A program made the translations under genes and the position numbers. Shown piece by piece: positions 5,806-8,268 of a stretch of DNA of 8,268 nt (positions are counted from its first letter, which is position 1; each line of letters starts with the position of its first letter). The DNA lies in the NCBI GenBank assembly GCA_003244035.1, contig QHBV01000186.1, forward strand, positions 1 to 8,268. Reading direction: 5' to 3'. The notes under the pieces were generated by a model. That model saw only the letters and a program-made list of their open reading frames with translations. It did no database searches and had not been told where the DNA came from. The DNA is from Solirubrobacterales bacterium. Lineage in GTDB: Bacteria > Actinomycetota > Thermoleophilia > Solirubrobacterales > Solirubrobacteraceae.

Positions 5806-7200
5806 GTGCGTAACTCAACTGTGATCGGCCGGGCCGCCGCGATCGCGGCGGTTGCGGTGGCGATCGCAGCCGTGGCGGTGATCGTGCTCCAGGGCGGCAC
5901 GACCTACAGGGTCGAGGCGATCTTCCAGAACGCCAGCCAGATCGTCGCCGGCGACCTGGTCGAGGTGGCCGGCAGCGGCGTCGGCACCGTCTCGGACGTC
6001 TCGCTGACGCCCGCCGGTCAGGCTCAGCTGACGCTCGAGATCACCGACAAGACATACGAGCCGCTGCGCCAGGGGACGCAGGCGACGGTGCGGGAGACGT
6101 CGCTGACGGGCATCGCGAACCGCTACGTCGATCTCCGGCTGGGTCCGGCCACCGGCGCCCATATTCGGGGCGGCGGGATGATCGGGACCCAGGACACGAC
6201 CAGCGAGGTCGACCTCGACCAGCTCTTCAACACCCTGGACAGCCCGACCCGGCAGGCGCTGCAGAACGTGATCCAGGGCTCGGCGACCCAGAATGCCGGC
6301 CAAGGTCCGCGTGAGCAGGCCGCGCTTGCCTACCTCAACCCGGCGATCGCGTCGACCAGCACGCTGTTCGCGGAGCTCAACCGCGACACCGCCAGGTTCA
6401 CGAGCTTCATCGTGAAGTCGGGGAATCTCGTCTCCGACATCGCCCAGCGTGGCACCGATCTGAGTGGGCTCGTCCAGCACCTGTCGAGCACGACCGGAGC
6501 GCTTGCCGCCCAGCACCCGGCCCTGGGCGAATCGATCCAGCGGCTCCCGGGCTTTCTGCGCCTTACCGACACGACCTTCGTGAACCTTCGCGGCGCGCTC
6601 GACACCCTCACCCCGCTGGTCGATGCGGCAAAGCCGGTTGCGCCCAAGCTGCAGAGCCTGCTCGAGCAGTTGCGGCCGCTCGCAGTTGATGCCGTGCCGA
6701 CGGTGCGCGACCTGTCGAACGTCGTCAGCCGCCCGGGACCGGGCAACGACCTGACCGAGCTCGTCCGGCTGGGGGTGCCGCTGGCGGCCGCCACCGTACA
6801 CACCCTCCACGTCGATGGTAAGCGCCGGCCCGGCGCGTTCCCCCAGACGACGGTGGCGCTCAACGAATCGACCCCCGAGCTCGCGACCGCACGCCCGTAC
6901 GCCGTCGATTTGACCGGTTGGTTCGAGGGCTATTCGCACCCGGCGATAATCGACGCCAACGGCGGTGCGAGTCGGATCGCACCGGTGGTCGGAGCGTTCT
7001 CGCTCCAGAGCGGGCTGTTGAACCTGCTGCCGGTCGCCCAGCGCCTGTTCAACGCGTTCGGCACCGGCAAGCCGGGCAGCGGCGGCCTGCTGACCTTCGG
7101 GCAGGGCGACCGCTGCCCCGGGTCGATGGAGCGCGGCGCGACCTATTACCCCGAGAGCGGCTTCCCGTGCAATCCGAGCGAGGTGCCGACGGGCAGATGA
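5806..7200 (+). CDS. MCE-family (MlaD domain) lipid-transport protein, first in operon
   Basis: This 464-residue protein has an uncleaved N-terminal membrane anchor (residues ~6-28, Ala/Val/Ile-rich). A MlaD/MCE domain follows at ~32-113 (YRVEAIFQNASQIVAGDLVEVAG, then the ETSLTGIANRYVDLRLG end). Next is the usual TSEVDLDQLFNTLDSPTRQALQ segment (~132-153), a long helical region to about residue 340, and a C-terminal part with two Cys (in DRCPG and FPCNP). In Mce systems such proteins form hexameric tunnels that carry lipids across the cell envelope, powered by an MlaF-like ATPase and YrbE/MlaE permeases. Those partners are not in this window. The GTG at 5806 has a GAGG 8 nt upstream and is my choice. 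A stronger GGAGGAG at 5771-5777 is placed for a start near 5782, where only ATT or CTG is in frame. Its stop overlaps the next start by 4 bp. Confidence 0.92.
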   Translation: MRNSTVIGRAAAIAAVAVAIAAVAVIVLQGGTTYRVEAIFQNASQIVAGDLVEVAGSGVGTVSDVSLTPAGQAQLTLEITDKTYEPLRQGTQATVRETSLTGIANRYVDLRLGPATGAHIRGGGMIGTQDTTSEVDLDQLFNTLDSPTRQALQNVIQGSATQNAGQGPREQAALAYLNPAIASTSTLFAELNRDTARFTSFIVKSGNLVSDIAQRGTDLSGLVQHLSSTTGALAAQHPALGESIQRLPGFLRLTDTTFVNLRGALDTLTPLVDAAKPVAPKLQSLLEQLRPLAVDAVPTVRDLSNVVSRPGPGNDLTELVRLGVPLAAATVHTLHVDGKRRPGAFPQTTVALNESTPELATARPYAVDLTGWFEGYSHPAIIDANGGASRIAPVVGAFSLQSGLLNLLPVAQRLFNAFGTGKPGSGGLLTFGQGDRCPGSMERGATYYPESGFPCNPSEVPTGR

Positions 7201-8268
7201 GGCGGCTCCTGTCGATCGCGGCGCTCGTTCTCGCCGCCGGGGCGCTGCTGGTGATCGCCGGCGGCGCCTCGGGAAGCGGCGGCCCAGAGGGCACCTACAA
7301 GATCGAGCTCGACAACGCGTTCGGCCTGACGGCCGGCGCCGACTTCAAGGTCGCGGGCGTGCGCGCGGGCACGATCACGGGCATCGGGCTCGACCAGCGG
7401 ACCCTGCACGCCGTAGTCACGGTACAGGTGACCCAGGACGGGTTCGGGTCGTTCCGCTCGGATGTCTTCTGCCAGTCGCGACCGCAGTCGCTGATCGGCG
7501 AGTACTTCATCGAGTGCCAGCCGGGCAGCTCCTCGACGACGCTCAAGCCCGGGAGCACGATCCCGGTCTCCCGCACGCAGTCCACGATCCCCGTCGACCT
7601 GCTGCTCGATGTGATGCGGATGCCCTACCGCCAGCGCCTGTCGCTGATCATCAACGAGCTCGGCGCCGCCGTGGCGGGCCGCTCAGGCGACCTGCAGGAG
7701 GCGCTTGGCCGTGCCGTCCCGGCGCTCCGAGAGACCGACAACCTGCTGAACCTGCTCGCGGGCGACTCGAGGACGCTCCAGCGGCTGACCGCCAACGCCG
7801 ACGCCGTGATCACCGTCCTGGCACGCAACAGCTTCCAGGTGCAGCAATTCATCGTGCAGGCCAACCACGCCGCCACCGATGTCGCCACGCAGCAGGCCAA
7901 CCTCTCCTCCACGGTCCACAGGCTGCCCGGCTTCCTGGAGCAGCTGCGTCCAGCGCTGGCGAAGCTCGGCGCCGCGACCGACGCCAACCAGCCGGTGCTG
8001 GCCAACCTGAACGCGGCCGCCGGCCAGGTCGACCGCCTGCTCACCGACCTGCCCGCGTTCTCGCACTCGGCGCTGCCGGCGATCTCCTCGCTCGGCCGGG
8101 CCTCCGTCACCGGCAAGCAGGCGGTGCAGGCCGCGGGGCCGACGGTCGCGCACCTGAACCAGTTCGCGAAGCCGACGCCGGAGCTGGCCGGCAACCTCGC
8201 GATCGTCCTGCGCGACCTCGACAGCCGCTCGCTCGCGGTGGAGCCAGATCCGCGCAGCCCCGGCGGCC
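7197..8268 (+). CDS. MCE-family (MlaD domain) protein, second in operon, 3' end outside window
   Basis: The frame starts with the ATG of an ATGA overlap (7197-7200) with the previous gene's stop and stays open to the window end (357 codons). The N-terminus MRRLLSIAAL begins a membrane anchor (residues ~4-23). A MlaD/MCE domain follows at ~33-126 (YKIELDNAFGLTAGADFKVAGVRAGTITGI in pattern, then SLIGEYFIECQPG). It contains C92 and C107, which could form a disulfide outside the cytoplasm. After IPVDLLLDVM the rest is a long amphipathic helical region rich in Ala/Leu/Gln, as in other Mce proteins. The overlap implies translational coupling with the first MCE gene. The two proteins share architecture but little sequence, as expected for different subunits of one Mce complex. 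Confidence 0.92.
   Translation, partial: MRRLLSIAALVLAAGALLVIAGGASGSGGPEGTYKIELDNAFGLTAGADFKVAGVRAGTITGIGLDQRTLHAVVTVQVTQDGFGSFRSDVFCQSRPQSLIGEYFIECQPGSSSTTLKPGSTIPVSRTQSTIPVDLLLDVMRMPYRQRLSLIINELGAAVAGRSGDLQEALGRAVPALRETDNLLNLLAGDSRTLQRLTANADAVITVLARNSFQVQQFIVQANHAATDVATQQANLSSTVHRLPGFLEQLRPALAKLGAATDANQPVLANLNAAAGQVDRLLTDLPAFSHSALPAISSLGRASVTGKQAVQAAGPTVAHLNQFAKPTPELAGNLAIVLRDLDSRSLAVEPDPRSPGG

Noticed and set aside
5815..6939. A 374-residue minus-strand open frame across the first MCE gene
   Set aside because: The sense strand encodes a well-defined MlaD protein with anchor and domain. The antisense product has no motif and is a shadow of codon bias.

Overview
The window is high-GC DNA from what is probably an actinobacterium, most likely of the Thermoleophilia/Solirubrobacterales type. 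The reasons are the strong third-position GC, frequent GTG starts, an Mce (MlaD-domain) operon, an ECF sigma factor with a long Ala/Pro-rich membrane tail, and a tRNA-Leu without an encoded CCA. The taxonomic call is an inference from style; no marker gene is present. The window holds eight protein genes (the first and last run off the edges) and one tRNA. Coding density is high, and the largest gap between protein genes (5520-5805) holds the tRNA and the promoters.

Left part (1-1077, + strand): the 3' end of an unrecognised small helical protein with a heptapeptide-repeat tail. It is followed 3 nt later by a UPF0173-type metallo-beta-lactamase-fold hydrolase with an ideal Shine-Dalgarno sequence. 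Middle (1086-3364): two family GT4 glycosyltransferases transcribed divergently from a 77-bp spacer, probably serving envelope polysaccharide or glycoconjugate synthesis. A short lipoprotein with a cupredoxin-like C-terminal domain that lacks copper ligands follows (3383-3886, +).

Regulatory part (3861-5582): on the minus strand, a 552-residue fusion joins an ECF sigma factor, a complete zinc-binding anti-sigma-like motif, a predicted membrane segment and a Pro/Thr/Ala-rich tail. Its 3' end overlaps the lipoprotein gene tail-to-tail by 26 bp. Its upstream side faces tRNA-Leu(UAA), and a perfect 16-bp inverted repeat lies between the two.

Right part (5697-8268, + strand): a near-consensus promoter drives two MCE-family genes that overlap by ATGA. 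Both encode an N-terminal membrane anchor, a MlaD domain and a helical tail, as expected of the periplasm-spanning part of an Mce lipid transporter. No YrbE permease gene precedes them. The most distinctive content is the sigma/anti-sigma membrane fusion with its palindromic upstream region; I found no clearly unprecedented multi-gene system.
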